DNA from: Vicinamibacteria bacterium
GTDB lineage: Bacteria; Acidobacteriota; Vicinamibacteria; Fen-336; JAGNNV01
Assembly: GCA_016650185.1 (NCBI GenBank)
Contig: JAENWE010000144.1
Span: forward strand, 1-14,311
Direction: 5' to 3'
Length of the DNA stretch: 14,311 bases
The translations under genes were made by a program, and so were the position numbers. The notes below the pieces were generated by a model that saw only the letters and a list, made by a program, of their open reading frames with translations, was not told where the DNA came from and ran no database searches. Of the stretch, positions 1 through 11,098 are shown piece after piece (position 1 is the first letter of the stretch; the number at the start of each line of letters is the position of its first letter).

Positions 1-209
1 GCGAACGGGGGTGCGGGGGGCAAAGCAGGCGGCTCGATCGCTGTGGCGGTTCGCTCGCACCAAGCGGAGGCCGAATTCACTTCGGCCGGAGCGAACGGGG
101 GTGCGGGGGGCAAAGCAGGCGGCTCGATCGCTGTGGCGGTTCGCTCGCACCAAGCGGAGGCCGAATTCACTTCGGCCGGAGCGAACGGGGGTGCGGGGGG
201 CAAAGCAGG
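1..209. repeat. 90-bp tandem repeat array (2.3 copies in window)
   Basis: Positions 1-90 and 91-180 are identical base for base. Positions 181-209 repeat the first 29 bases before the match breaks at 210, where a replaces c. The array starts at the window edge, so more copies may lie to the left. The unit is GC-rich, with a G-run segment at its start. Because 90 is a multiple of three, long open frames run through it on both strands, but no initiation signal or family resemblance supports coding. It sits just beyond the stop codon of the helicase gene (minus strand). There are no unique spacers between copies, so it is not CRISPR. Confidence 0.97.
49..96. repeat. Nested inverted repeat (REP/BIME-like) inside the 90-bp unit
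   Basis: Two perfect palindromic arm pairs are nested. The outer pair is GTTCGCTC (49-56) with GAGCGAAC (89-96). The inner pair is GGCCGAA (69-75) with TTCGGCC (81-87), which encloses a 5-base loop. The same structure recurs 90 bases later (139-186). The inner hairpin lies one base from the right outer arm but 12 bases from the left one, so the structure is asymmetric. Such folds are typical of extragenic palindromes and could act at the mRNA 3' end of the helicase gene. No T-run follows, so it is not a standard intrinsic terminator. The repeats are seen directly; the role is unknown. Confidence 0.8.
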
Positions 210-241
210 AGCGCGCGCGCCATTGCGGCCCCCCGCCTCAA

Positions 242-3200
242 TTACGACAGGAGCAGCTCGATGTCCTCACGCTTGAGCGACGAAATCGAACCCTTGTCTT
301 CGCCCAGCAGGGTTTCGACCAGTTCCCGCTTCTTCTCCTGCAGCTCCAGAACCTTTTCTTCGACCGTTTCCTTCGCGACCATGCGATAGGCGAAGACTGG
401 CTTGGTCTGACCGATGCGATGAGCGCGGGCGATGGCCTGCATTTCGACGGCTGGATTCCACCAAGGATCCAGGATGAAGACATAGTCCGCGGCGGTCAGG
501 TTAAGGCCGAGGCCTCCGGCCTTGAGGCTGATCAGGAAAAGGGGCGTGCTCGGATCGGACTCGAACTGCTCAACCACGGTCTTTCGGTCGCGCGTACCGC
601 CATCGAGATACACGTGCTTGAGTCCCAGCTCCTCCACGCGCGGCCGGAGCAAGGACAGGTAGGACGTGAACTGAGAGAACACCAGGGCCTTGTGACCTTC
701 GGCCGCGACTTCCTGAAGACGCGGCAGGAGCGCCTCGATCTTGGCGTCCTTGAAATCCTTGCGCGTCTCGTCGATGAGACCCGGGCTGCAGGCCACCTGA
801 CGCAAGCGGAGCAGAGCTTCGAGAACCTGGATTCGGCTCTTCGACAGACCTTGGGTTTCCAGCAAGGCGGTGATCCGGAACCGATAGTGTTCCTTCATCT
901 CCTCATAGAGCTTGCGTTGCTCCACGCCGAGCTCGCAGTAGAGCGTCTCCTCGAACTTGGGCGGCAGGTCGGTCAAAACGTCTTCCTTGCGACGCCTCAG
1001 CACATACGGCCTCAAACCGCGGGCGAGAATCTCTCGCTCGGGGCCGGTGGCCTTGTCGCTCGCCAGTTCGGCGAGGGCTACGGAACCTGCGGCGAGGCTG
1101 GGATTGAGAAACGAGAAGATCGAGATGAGCTCCGACATTCGATTCTCGACCGGAGTGCCCGAAAGGGCCAGACGGTGTTTGGAACGGATGAGGCGCGCGG
1201 CCCGGGCCGACTCGGTGGTCGCGTTCTTGATGGCCTGGGCCTCATCCAGGATCGCGTAGTCGAAGGTGGTGTCCTGCCAGCGCATCACATCCGAACGAAG
1301 GGTGCCGTAGGTGGAAAGAACCACGTCCCACTCTTCGAACGAACCGTGAGAGCGGAGCGCGCTGGTGTGGTCTTTGACCTTCAGGTCCGGAGTGAATCGC
1401 GCCGCTTCCTGTTTCCAGTTGAAAACGAGCGATCGCGGGACCACCACAAGTGAAGGAGCGATCGTTTCGCCCGCCAGTCGCCTGAGCCGGCGGTCTTCAA
1501 GCAGGGCCAGAACCTGGATGGTCTTCCCAAGACCCATGTCGTCGGCCAGACACCCGCCAAACCCAAAATCCTGGAGGAAGTGCATCCAGCCAAGACCCTC
1601 GCGCTGGTACGGCCGAAGCGTGCCTCGGAAAGTCTGAGGCTCAACCCGGGCCTCGATACGCTCGAAGTTCTTGAGCGCCTCACGCGCGGTCTTGAAGGCG
1701 ACATCGAGCTCAACGTCCGTCTCGCCGGCCAGGATGGCCTCGAGCAAGGCCACCTGACTCTTGGCGAAACGGATGCCGTCCTCTTCCGCCTCACCCAGTC
1801 GAACCAGCCGGCCGTAACGGGCCACCAGACGCTCGGGAATCAAGCCCTGGGAGCCGTCCGCCAGGGTCAACACGGTCTCGCCGCGCCGCAACGCCTTCAG
1901 CAGCGCGGGCCAGGGCACCACCTCGTGGCCGAAATCGAGGCCGCCCTTGAGGTCGAACCAGTCGACGCCCGAAGAGACGCGGAACCGAAGGCCCAGATCT
2001 CGCTTCAACTCGCGCTCGCGAAGGAGGACCCGGAAACCCTCGTCACCCAGCTTGGGAAGAAGAGCGGCCACGTCGGCGCTCTCGACCACAAACCCCTTGC
2101 CGTCTCTGGAAACCGCGACTCCGAGATCGAGAAGCTTGGCGCGCAGGTCCCGTTCCACTGCCTCGTTTCGAGTGATGATGCGCTTGCCGGTGTGGTCGAG
2201 GACCCCTTTGCGCTGGGAGCGAAACTCGATCAATTCGCCGCCGTATTCGAAGAGAAGCTCAACCGGGACATCGGTCTCATCGCCCGGCTTGGGAAGGCGC
2301 TTCAAGCGCACCAGGGGCGCCGGCGTTCCCACGACCCGATCAATGCCCAGGTCTTCGGGCAGGTCGATCTCCATGCCGTTCGGAAGTTCGGCGATTTCGC
2401 GCAGCAGGCGATCTTGATGACGGCGAGGCGCTTCGATGGCTCCGCGCCTCACCAGATCATCCACCCAAGCGAAATGCTGGGCCGGTTCGAGACGGGCCAC
2501 GCTGTTCCGGAAGACGACAATGCCGCCCCGGGTGACCAGGTCGACCTCGCTCATCCTCACCCGATCCTCGCCCCGCACAAGTTCGCCCGACAGCGCGAAG
2601 GCGGCCACAGACGCCCCGACCTGGAGGCGCAAGGCGTAGGGGGATCCGTCGTCCATCCCAAGAAAGGTGGCTGCCTCCTCCTTTTCCGGCGGATGCCGAA
2701 GGATGAGACGACCGGTTTCAGCCATGAGGGAAAGGGCCAGCCACTGGATTTCCGGAGCCACCCGATACCGCGCCGCCACCCGATGCACATCGTGCAGGCG
2801 GAACGAAGAGGCGAGGTCGGCGTCCCGGTCGGCGCCCGAGAGCATGACGAGAATCCGGCGGTCCGCGGGGTTTTGCAGGTCTGACGCGAGGCCACGCCAG
2901 GGACGCGCGAACTTGATCCGGCCCCACTCCCGATCCCGTTTCATCTCGCGGTGGGCGATGATCAGAACCAGAGCCCCATCGCTGGATGCGGAGGCGGCCG
3001 CATCGATCGCGTAGAGGATCTCGGTGAGCGGCATTTCCTCGGCCAGGGCCTCGGCCTCGCGGGACAGGGTCGGAAGGGCCTGGGATTTGAGGCTGGCCAG
3101 GCGAAACCGCCAATCGATGGAAGGGAGGCGCCCCGATTCAGCCTCGTCGATCTCATCGAAGGAGTCCGACCCGGTCTGGCTCCGAGAGGAGTGGAGGCCT

Positions 3201-3556
3201 TCGATCACCACGTGGGTCCGGTGCGGCTGTTCCTCCCTCTCAGCGTCCTTGGCGCCGCCATCATCGACCGGTCGGGGTCCTCGAGGCTCCGAGTGTCCAA
3301 ACCCTTGGCCGCGGGCGGCCAGCATTGAGGCCAGGACGTGGGCGCAAGCGCCCGATTTGCCTTCGGGACACGTGCAAGAAATCTGGAAACGATTGGCCCT
3401 TTTCTTGATCACCACCCGTTCCGTGGCGATGTCCTTGACGGAGGTGGTGAGAAAGGTGTCATCAATGGCCAAAACCTCGACTCGGTCGGAGTCGAAGAGG
3501 CGCTGGGCCTCGTCACGCACCTCCGCGGTAAAGACTTCGGAGAAGGCTTTGATCAA
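242..3556 (-). CDS. SWIM zinc-finger Snf2/SWI2 family DEAD/DEAH-type helicase
   Basis: A 1104-residue ATP-dependent DNA translocase of the bacterial Snf2 (HepA/RapA-like) group, presumably acting on DNA or protein-DNA complexes in the cytoplasm. A SWIM zinc finger of the CxCx(n)CxH type is at C61, C63, C71, H73. A charged, low-complexity linker (about 85-135) and a long middle region resembling the Snf2-associated domain follow. The ATPase core has YQ at 650-651, Walker A DDMGLGKT (672-679, K678), Walker B DEAQ (771-774) and SGTP (799-802). The C-terminal helicase lobe has AGGLGLNLT (from 1013) and RAHRIGQ (1044-1050). All core motifs are intact. The start is TTG at 3556, the first ATG/GTG/TTG after an in-frame upstream stop; only a weak GGAAAG lies before it. 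An internal later start would lose the SWIM finger. The substrate is unknown. It is divergent from the decarboxylase and has no same-strand partner in the window. Confidence 0.95.
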   Translation of the reverse strand: MIKAFSEVFTAEVRDEAQRLFDSDRVEVLAIDDTFLTTSVKDIATERVVIKKRANRFQISCTCPEGKSGACAHVLASMLAARGQGFGHSEPRGPRPVDDGGAKDAEREEQPHRTHVVIEGLHSSRSQTGSDSFDEIDEAESGRLPSIDWRFRLASLKSQALPTLSREAEALAEEMPLTEILYAIDAAASASSDGALVLIIAHREMKRDREWGRIKFARPWRGLASDLQNPADRRILVMLSGADRDADLASSFRLHDVHRVAARYRVAPEIQWLALSLMAETGRLILRHPPEKEEAATFLGMDDGSPYALRLQVGASVAAFALSGELVRGEDRVRMSEVDLVTRGGIVVFRNSVARLEPAQHFAWVDDLVRRGAIEAPRRHQDRLLREIAELPNGMEIDLPEDLGIDRVVGTPAPLVRLKRLPKPGDETDVPVELLFEYGGELIEFRSQRKGVLDHTGKRIITRNEAVERDLRAKLLDLGVAVSRDGKGFVVESADVAALLPKLGDEGFRVLLRERELKRDLGLRFRVSSGVDWFDLKGGLDFGHEVVPWPALLKALRRGETVLTLADGSQGLIPERLVARYGRLVRLGEAEEDGIRFAKSQVALLEAILAGETDVELDVAFKTAREALKNFERIEARVEPQTFRGTLRPYQREGLGWMHFLQDFGFGGCLADDMGLGKTIQVLALLEDRRLRRLAGETIAPSLVVVPRSLVFNWKQEAARFTPDLKVKDHTSALRSHGSFEEWDVVLSTYGTLRSDVMRWQDTTFDYAILDEAQAIKNATTESARAARLIRSKHRLALSGTPVENRMSELISIFSFLNPSLAAGSVALAELASDKATGPEREILARGLRPYVLRRRKEDVLTDLPPKFEETLYCELGVEQRKLYEEMKEHYRFRITALLETQGLSKSRIQVLEALLRLRQVACSPGLIDETRKDFKDAKIEALLPRLQEVAAEGHKALVFSQFTSYLSLLRPRVEELGLKHVYLDGGTRDRKTVVEQFESDPSTPLFLISLKAGGLGLNLTAADYVFILDPWWNPAVEMQAIARAHRIGQTKPVFAYRMVAKETVEEKVLELQEKKRELVETLLGEDKGSISSLKREDIELLLS

Positions 3557-3684
3557 AGCGCTTTCCAGATGGTGACACGAGCTTTGGGCATCCGCCCAGT
3601 TTAGCGACTTGTCCCTGTTCTCCGCGAACCTGATCGGAGCCGTTCCACTCGACGGGCCAGGGTTCGCTCTTAAAGTACGTGTTT

Positions 3685-5094
3685 ATGCACCCTCTGGAAC
3701 TCACCTCCGAGTCCCTCCAAAAGGCTCTTGATCTCACCTCTCGGTTCGTTCGCGAGGAGATTGACTCCCTCGAAGAGCAGCCTTCGGCCGACGTCGAGGG
3801 AGCCGAGGAACTGGCGAGGACATTCGCGGAAACGCTCCCCACGAACCCGAAGCCTCTCGAAGCCATCCTCGACCGGCTTCGACCGGCGATTCGGAAGAGC
3901 TTCAACACCGCCGGACCGGGATACCTAGCCTTCATCCCGGGCGGTGGAATCATGAGCGCGGCCCTCGCCGATTTCATCGCCGCGTCCACGAATCGATACG
4001 TGGGGGTGAGGCCTCCCGCGCCGGCCCTCTCGCAGATCGAAGAAACCGCCATTGCCTGGCTCGCCCAGATCATGGGTTATCCGAAAACGGCCGGAGGGAT
4101 CCTCACCTCGGGCGGTTCTCTTTCGACCCTGTCGGCGATCGTGGCGGCCCGGGAGACCAAGCTCAAGGACATCTCCAAGGGAACGCTCTACATCTCCGCG
4201 GAGACGCACTATTGCGTGCCCAAGGCCGCCCGAATCGCGGGTTTCCGGGACTGGCAGGTACGACGGGTCGCCGTGGATGATCGGCGGCGTATGGACGTAA
4301 AGGCGCTCGCCCATGCGGTCGAAGCCGACCGGATGAAGGGCCTGAAGCCGTTCCTGATTATCGCCAATGTCGGAACAACCAACACCGGAGCCATTGACGA
4401 GATTCCCCGACTGGTGTCCATTGGGCGGAGCCATTCGATGTGGGTTCACGCGGACGCGGCCTATGGGGGCTTTTTCCGGCTGGCCGGCGCCGGACCGGGA
4501 CTGATGCCTGAGATTGAAGAGTGCGATTCGATCACTCTTGATCCGCACAAGGGAATGTTCCTGCCCTACGGCACTGGTTGCCTCCTGGTGCGCGACCCGG
4601 AGAACCTCAAACGAGCGCATTCGATGGATGCGGAGTACCTCCACGATGTGCGCGCTTCGGACTCGCCCAACTTTTCCGATCTTTCGCCCGAGCTCTCCCG
4701 CGACTTTAGGGGTCTGCGCATCTGGCTGCCCCTCGTCCTTCACGGAGTGAACGCCTTCAGGGACGCCATTGAAGAGAAGTTGATGCTGACGCGCTGGGCC
4801 TACGATCGACTCCGCGAAGACTCCAGATTCGAAATCCTGGACGAGCCGCAGCTCTCGGTGGTCGCCTTTCGCTTGAAGGGCGAGGGGCCGACCGCGGACG
4901 CCCGCAACGAAGATCTTCAGCGCCGAGTGAATGCCCGGGGCCGGGTATTTCTTTCGAGCACGAGGCTGGATGGACGCTACGTCATTCGCCTCTGTGTGCT
5001 TAGCTTCCGGACTCACATGGATCGAGTGAGGGACGCGGTCGAGGCGATCCGAGCGGAAGCGAATGCGGCCGAGGATGTGACCCCCGACCGGTGA
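3685..5094 (+). CDS. PLP-dependent group II amino-acid decarboxylase (AADC-like)
   Basis: A fold-type I PLP enzyme of 469 residues, close to the usual length of aromatic-L-amino-acid/tyrosine/tryptophan decarboxylases. It should remove the alpha-carboxyl group of an amino acid to give an amine and CO2 in the cytoplasm. Family residues are in place: H175 in ETHYCVPKA stacks on PLP, D257 in HADAAYGG binds the pyridine nitrogen, and K289 in DPHKGMF forms the Schiff base. Y318 in EYLHD matches the mobile-loop catalytic Tyr of animal DDC (Y332), which argues for decarboxylation and not aldehyde-synthase chemistry. The conserved FRGLRIW follows. ATG at 3685 is chosen; GTG at 3679 would add two residues. 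Neither has a clear Shine-Dalgarno, so a leaderless or very short leader transcript is possible. The substrate (aromatic amino acid, aspartate, glutamate or diaminobutyrate) cannot be read from sequence. Its stop overlaps the next gene. Confidence 0.93.
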   Translation: MHPLELTSESLQKALDLTSRFVREEIDSLEEQPSADVEGAEELARTFAETLPTNPKPLEAILDRLRPAIRKSFNTAGPGYLAFIPGGGIMSAALADFIAASTNRYVGVRPPAPALSQIEETAIAWLAQIMGYPKTAGGILTSGGSLSTLSAIVAARETKLKDISKGTLYISAETHYCVPKAARIAGFRDWQVRRVAVDDRRRMDVKALAHAVEADRMKGLKPFLIIANVGTTNTGAIDEIPRLVSIGRSHSMWVHADAAYGGFFRLAGAGPGLMPEIEECDSITLDPHKGMFLPYGTGCLLVRDPENLKRAHSMDAEYLHDVRASDSPNFSDLSPELSRDFRGLRIWLPLVLHGVNAFRDAIEEKLMLTRWAYDRLREDSRFEILDEPQLSVVAFRLKGEGPTADARNEDLQRRVNARGRVFLSSTRLDGRYVIRLCVLSFRTHMDRVRDAVEAIRAEANAAEDVTPDR

Positions 5095-6833
5095 GCCCTG
5101 GCCCCTTCTCTCTTCGCCGGACCGAGGCGATGAAGTCACCATCCAAGACCGGAGGCTCCGGCTGGGCGCTTTCCTTCGGAGCGTTGTCCTCCCTCCTGCT
5201 CGCCCTGTGCGCCTTGGGTCTTTCGTACTCAAGGATCTGGGTGGCGGATGACGCGTACATCACATTCCGTCACATCGTCCAGTTTCTCGCCGGGAACGGC
5301 CTGACCTACAACACGATCGAGCGGGTGGAAGGATTCACGCACCCCCTTTGGGCCATCCTTCTTTGTGTCTTCGGCTGGCTCGGCGCGCCACTATCCGGCA
5401 CGGCCGTGACCCTGGACCTCGTTTGCGCGGCCCTGCTCCTGGGCGCGATCGTCGTGGATGAACGCGGCCGGGGGCCCATGGCCATGGCCATTCTGGTGAG
5501 TTGTTCGGGCTTCATCGATTTCGCCACCTCCGGCCTCGAGACGCCAATGACGATGCTGCTCATCTACGTGGCCTACAAACCCGCGAGCGTTCTCCTCAAT
5601 CCGGGCCGGGTGGGACTCGCCCTTGGCCTTGCGTACCTGTGCCACCCCGATGTCGCCGTTCTGGCTCTGGGACCGATCCTGATCATTCTCCTGGAAGCCC
5701 GCGAGCGCGGCTTCCGGGAAAGCCGAGCGGGGTTGCTCAGGTTCGCGGCCAGCCTCGCGGTCGCACCTCTTCTTTGGCACATCTTTCGTTTGTGGTACTA
5801 CGCGGACATCTGGCCCAACACCTATTACGCCAAAAACGGCGGGAGCTACTGGAGCCAGGGCCTTGCCTACATTCTCGATTTCGCCCTCCAGGCACCCCTC
5901 TCGGCGCTGGGATTCCTCCTGGTCCTTGGCCTGGCCGCGCAGGACCTGTCCCGCCAGGCGGGCGCCAAAAGGTGGCGCCGAAGCGCCTCGGTGCTGGCCA
6001 TCGCCGTGCACTTGACCGCCATCGCCCGGGTGGGCGGCGATTTCATGGGGTTCCGCCTGCTTCTTCCGGACCTGGCGGTGCTTCTGGCCCTGAGCGTCGG
6101 CGCGCTCGGCGAGTTAAAGACGCGGGCGCGAAGGGTCAGCCAGGCCGGGCTTCTCGCCGCCTCGCTCTGGGCCCTCTTCGTGCAGCCGGCGCCCCCTCAC
6201 GAGCGGGGCCTGATCGTGAACGAACGGATGAATTTCGCGAGCGCTTTCACCCGGGCCAGCGACGCCTTCACGGGCAGACCGCGCCACCTTTGGTGGAACG
6301 AAGGCCGGCTCTTCCGGGCCTTTCAGGAATGCGTGGGCGGGCCCAGTCTGATCGTGGAGTATCCGAACATCGGCTACTACGGCGTGGCCCTTGGAACCCG
6401 CTCCTCCCTGATCGACGGGAACGGGCTGGTCGACCGTTTCGTGGCCCGCAACTGGGCGGCGAGAGAAGGGCTTCCCCGCGGAAGGCCGGGTCACGAGGGA
6501 AAGATGACCGTCGACTATGCCCTCAAACGCAGGATTCACTTCGTGCGCGACATGTTCGAACCGTACCGGTCCGCCATGTCCACCGACTACGGAATTCTCC
6601 TCTCGCTGGATCCCAGAATCCTCTGCGCTCTGCCCGGGAAGGCGGATGCGCTGCGCTTACTGAAGCGTGAACTGCTTGAGTCGCGAAGCGCCAAAGCGCT
6701 TGACACTCTTCAGTTCCTTGAGGATCTTGAGAAGCGGGACGGTGTTCGCATCGAGGATGTGTGCAAGGCCGAAACGACGGCTCGCGATTGCAGCCCCGGC
6801 GGCATCAACCGAGCGAACAAGAGCGGCCAGTAG
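5091..6833 (+). CDS. Polytopic membrane protein, AftB-like GT-C glycosyltransferase family
   Basis: A 580-residue membrane protein. About ten hydrophobic segments run from residue 25 to 366, followed by a roughly 210-residue hydrophilic C-terminal region likely outside the cytoplasm. After the first helix comes DDAYITFRH (53-61), then GNGLTYN...ERVEGFTHPLW, WPNTYYAK (241-248) and GGDFMGFRLLLP (315-326). This set is typical of the family containing mycobacterial arabinofuranosyltransferase AftB and many uncharacterised bacterial proteins. GT-C enzymes use polyprenyl-phosphate sugars and a first-loop acidic residue, here probably D53/D54. Donor and acceptor are unknown. The GTG start overlaps the decarboxylase TGA (GTGA), suggesting translational coupling. 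ATG at 5130 (residue 14) is an alternative and leaves the first helix intact. The pairing with an amino-acid decarboxylase is unexplained. Confidence 0.82.
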   Translation: MSPGPFSLRRTEAMKSPSKTGGSGWALSFGALSSLLLALCALGLSYSRIWVADDAYITFRHIVQFLAGNGLTYNTIERVEGFTHPLWAILLCVFGWLGAPLSGTAVTLDLVCAALLLGAIVVDERGRGPMAMAILVSCSGFIDFATSGLETPMTMLLIYVAYKPASVLLNPGRVGLALGLAYLCHPDVAVLALGPILIILLEARERGFRESRAGLLRFAASLAVAPLLWHIFRLWYYADIWPNTYYAKNGGSYWSQGLAYILDFALQAPLSALGFLLVLGLAAQDLSRQAGAKRWRRSASVLAIAVHLTAIARVGGDFMGFRLLLPDLAVLLALSVGALGELKTRARRVSQAGLLAASLWALFVQPAPPHERGLIVNERMNFASAFTRASDAFTGRPRHLWWNEGRLFRAFQECVGGPSLIVEYPNIGYYGVALGTRSSLIDGNGLVDRFVARNWAAREGLPRGRPGHEGKMTVDYALKRRIHFVRDMFEPYRSAMSTDYGILLSLDPRILCALPGKADALRLLKRELLESRSAKALDTLQFLEDLEKRDGVRIEDVCKAETTARDCSPGGINRANKSGQ

Positions 6834-6873
6834 GGCGCGCGCTCCATTTGGTCGAAGGGCGAATCCGTCGACC

Positions 6874-6880
6874 GAGGAGG
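6874..6880 (+). promoter_or_regulatory. Shine-Dalgarno GAGGAGG deciding the start of the winged-helix regulator
   Basis: A strong GAGGAGG lies 11 bases before GTG 6892 and 14 before GTG 6895. The frame is open back to 6667, inside the preceding gene, but the upstream part is Arg/Ala/Ser-rich and unlike any domain. This site is the reason for starting at 6892. Confidence 0.7.
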
Positions 6881-6891
6881 ACTATTCTTCC

Positions 6892-8106
6892 GTGGTGACA
6901 CCGCACATCGACCGCGGCCAGCCCTCATCCGTCAATCCTCGCGTTTGCCGCTTCGGTCCGTTCCGGCTGACCGCCGCGACGCGCTCCCTCTTCTCGGGCG
7001 AGCGTCGGGTAGACCTTCCCCCTCGCTATTTCGACCTGCTCCTCCTGCTTCTCGAAAATCGTGAGCGCGTCGTCACCAAGGACGACTTTTATGAGCAGGT
7101 CTGGAAGGACGAGATCGTCACCGAAGGCGCGATCGCGCAGGGCGTGAGATTCCTGCGGCGAGCGCTGGACGATGATGCTCGGAACCCCAGGTTCATCCGG
7201 ACCGTCGCCAAGTTCGGATATCAGTGGATCAAGGAAGTCGAAGGACCTGTCGAAGAGACCGCCCCGACGAGCGACTCCGACTCGTCCATCACGAAGGGCC
7301 CTCCCGAAAACGACGCCGCGGAGTCTGGCCCATCGGGAGCCATCGACGGGCCTGTGAGCACCAGAGACGTGCCTTTCGCCCGAGAAATCGCAGCCGCGTT
7401 CCGTATCGCGCTTGGGCGCTACGCGTCGGCGAGCTTGGGGAGCGCCCTCTCGGGCGCCCTGGCCGGAAGCTTGGGCGCGCTTCTGCTCATGGCCTCATCC
7501 TCCGTCTCGAACCCCCTTCGGGTGACCGTAGTACTGGCTCTGCTGGGGTTCGTTATCGGAGGATTGGGCGGCCTCGGAGTGGGATTTGGCCTCAGCTTCG
7601 CCGAGTCCCTGATTCGCCAAGATCGAGCGCTGCTGCTCGCCCTGGCGGGCGGAATCTCCGGCTCCCTTCTCGGCGGCCTGGCTCACGCCCTTTTCGCGCA
7701 GTCGATCGCCGCGCTCTTTGGTCGAACTCCGATTTCCTTCGGCGGGGCCTATGAGGGAGCCTGGATTGGGACATTCACCGGATTCGGCTATGGCCTGGCT
7801 ACGGACAGCCTGACTCTCGCCGCCCCTCGCGAGCGCGAACGCCTCAGGGTAGTGGCACTGTCCGCTCTTTTCGCGGCGCTGGGAGCGGCTCTGGGCAGCG
7901 TCCTGGGCGCGCGTTTCTCCGCCACCAGCGTTGACGCCATCGCCGCCTTATTCCGGGGCTCGGAGCTGTCGCTGACCTCGCTTGGCTCCTGGATGGGAGA
8001 GTCCTCCTTTGGGCGGTCGTCACGCATCGTCCTTTCGGCGTGCGAAGGCCTCTTCTTCGGCGCCGGACTTGTCTACGGACTCACGCGACGGCCCGGAAAC
8101 GCCTAA
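6892..8106 (+). CDS. CadC/ToxR-type winged-helix regulator with polytopic glycine-rich membrane domain
   Basis: A 404-residue one-component regulator. Residues 20-113 form an OmpR/PhoB-type winged helix: FGPFRL, then LPPRYFDLLLLLLENRERVV, the recognition region EGAIAQGVRFLRRAL and the wing ending FIRTVAKFGYQW. A polar, acidic linker (about 115-160) leads to six predicted hydrophobic segments near 180-201, 210-236, 246-270, 282-303, 317-341 and 375-397, rich in Gly and Ala. CadC and ToxR have one transmembrane helix and a periplasmic sensor; here the sensor place is taken by a polytopic domain that appears to be three two-helix repeats. The DNA-binding part is cytoplasmic, so the protein probably senses a membrane-linked or small-molecule signal, but this is inference. 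It starts 58 bp after the membrane glycosyltransferase-like gene with its own ribosome site. Targets are unknown; the decarboxylase upstream is a candidate. Confidence 0.88.
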   Translation: MVTPHIDRGQPSSVNPRVCRFGPFRLTAATRSLFSGERRVDLPPRYFDLLLLLLENRERVVTKDDFYEQVWKDEIVTEGAIAQGVRFLRRALDDDARNPRFIRTVAKFGYQWIKEVEGPVEETAPTSDSDSSITKGPPENDAAESGPSGAIDGPVSTRDVPFAREIAAAFRIALGRYASASLGSALSGALAGSLGALLLMASSSVSNPLRVTVVLALLGFVIGGLGGLGVGFGLSFAESLIRQDRALLLALAGGISGSLLGGLAHALFAQSIAALFGRTPISFGGAYEGAWIGTFTGFGYGLATDSLTLAAPRERERLRVVALSALFAALGAALGSVLGARFSATSVDAIAALFRGSELSLTSLGSWMGESSFGRSSRIVLSACEGLFFGAGLVYGLTRRPGNA

Positions 8107-8243
8107 TCGATTCCCCGGATCGCCAAGGATCGGAGCGCCCGCATGACCATGGGACTCCTCAGCAGGGCGGCGTCGTCGCTGAAGAAGAAATGGTTCGCGC
8201 CACCAGTAGCTCACGCTTGGCTGAAGGCGTCGCCCTCATCTTG

Positions 8244-11093
<2,850 letters not shown>

Positions 11094-11098
11094 TTCTA

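Noticed and set aside
1..209. Possible CRISPR array
   Set aside because: The 90-bp units are contiguous and identical, with no unique spacers and no cas genes nearby.
11..1453. 480-codon plus-strand open frame beginning in the 90-bp repeat
   Set aside because: Most of it is antisense to the helicase gene, whose motifs are certain. The repeat part stays open only because 90 is a multiple of three.
1580..2884. 434-codon plus-strand open frame
   Set aside because: It is fully antisense to the helicase, and its translation shows no recognisable family.
4661..4680. Apparent Tyr-to-Phe change (F330) in the decarboxylase loop, suggesting an aldehyde synthase
   Set aside because: Counting from the PLP lysine without gaps shows that the DDC catalytic Tyr332 corresponds to Y318 in EYLHD, which is conserved. 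F330 aligns with a different, non-catalytic Tyr.
3925..5232. 435-codon minus-strand open frame
   Set aside because: It is antisense to the decarboxylase, which has all its catalytic residues. It is a GC-driven shadow frame rich in Arg/Gly.
6667..6891. N-terminal 75-residue extension of the winged-helix regulator
   Set aside because: It overlaps the end of the preceding gene, is Arg/Ala/Ser-rich and lacks a domain. A strong GAGGAGG precedes GTG 6892.
8107..8243. Intrinsic terminator between the convergent genes
   Set aside because: I found no stable stem followed by a T-run on either strand. Termination may be Rho-dependent or the signal may lie within coding sequence.
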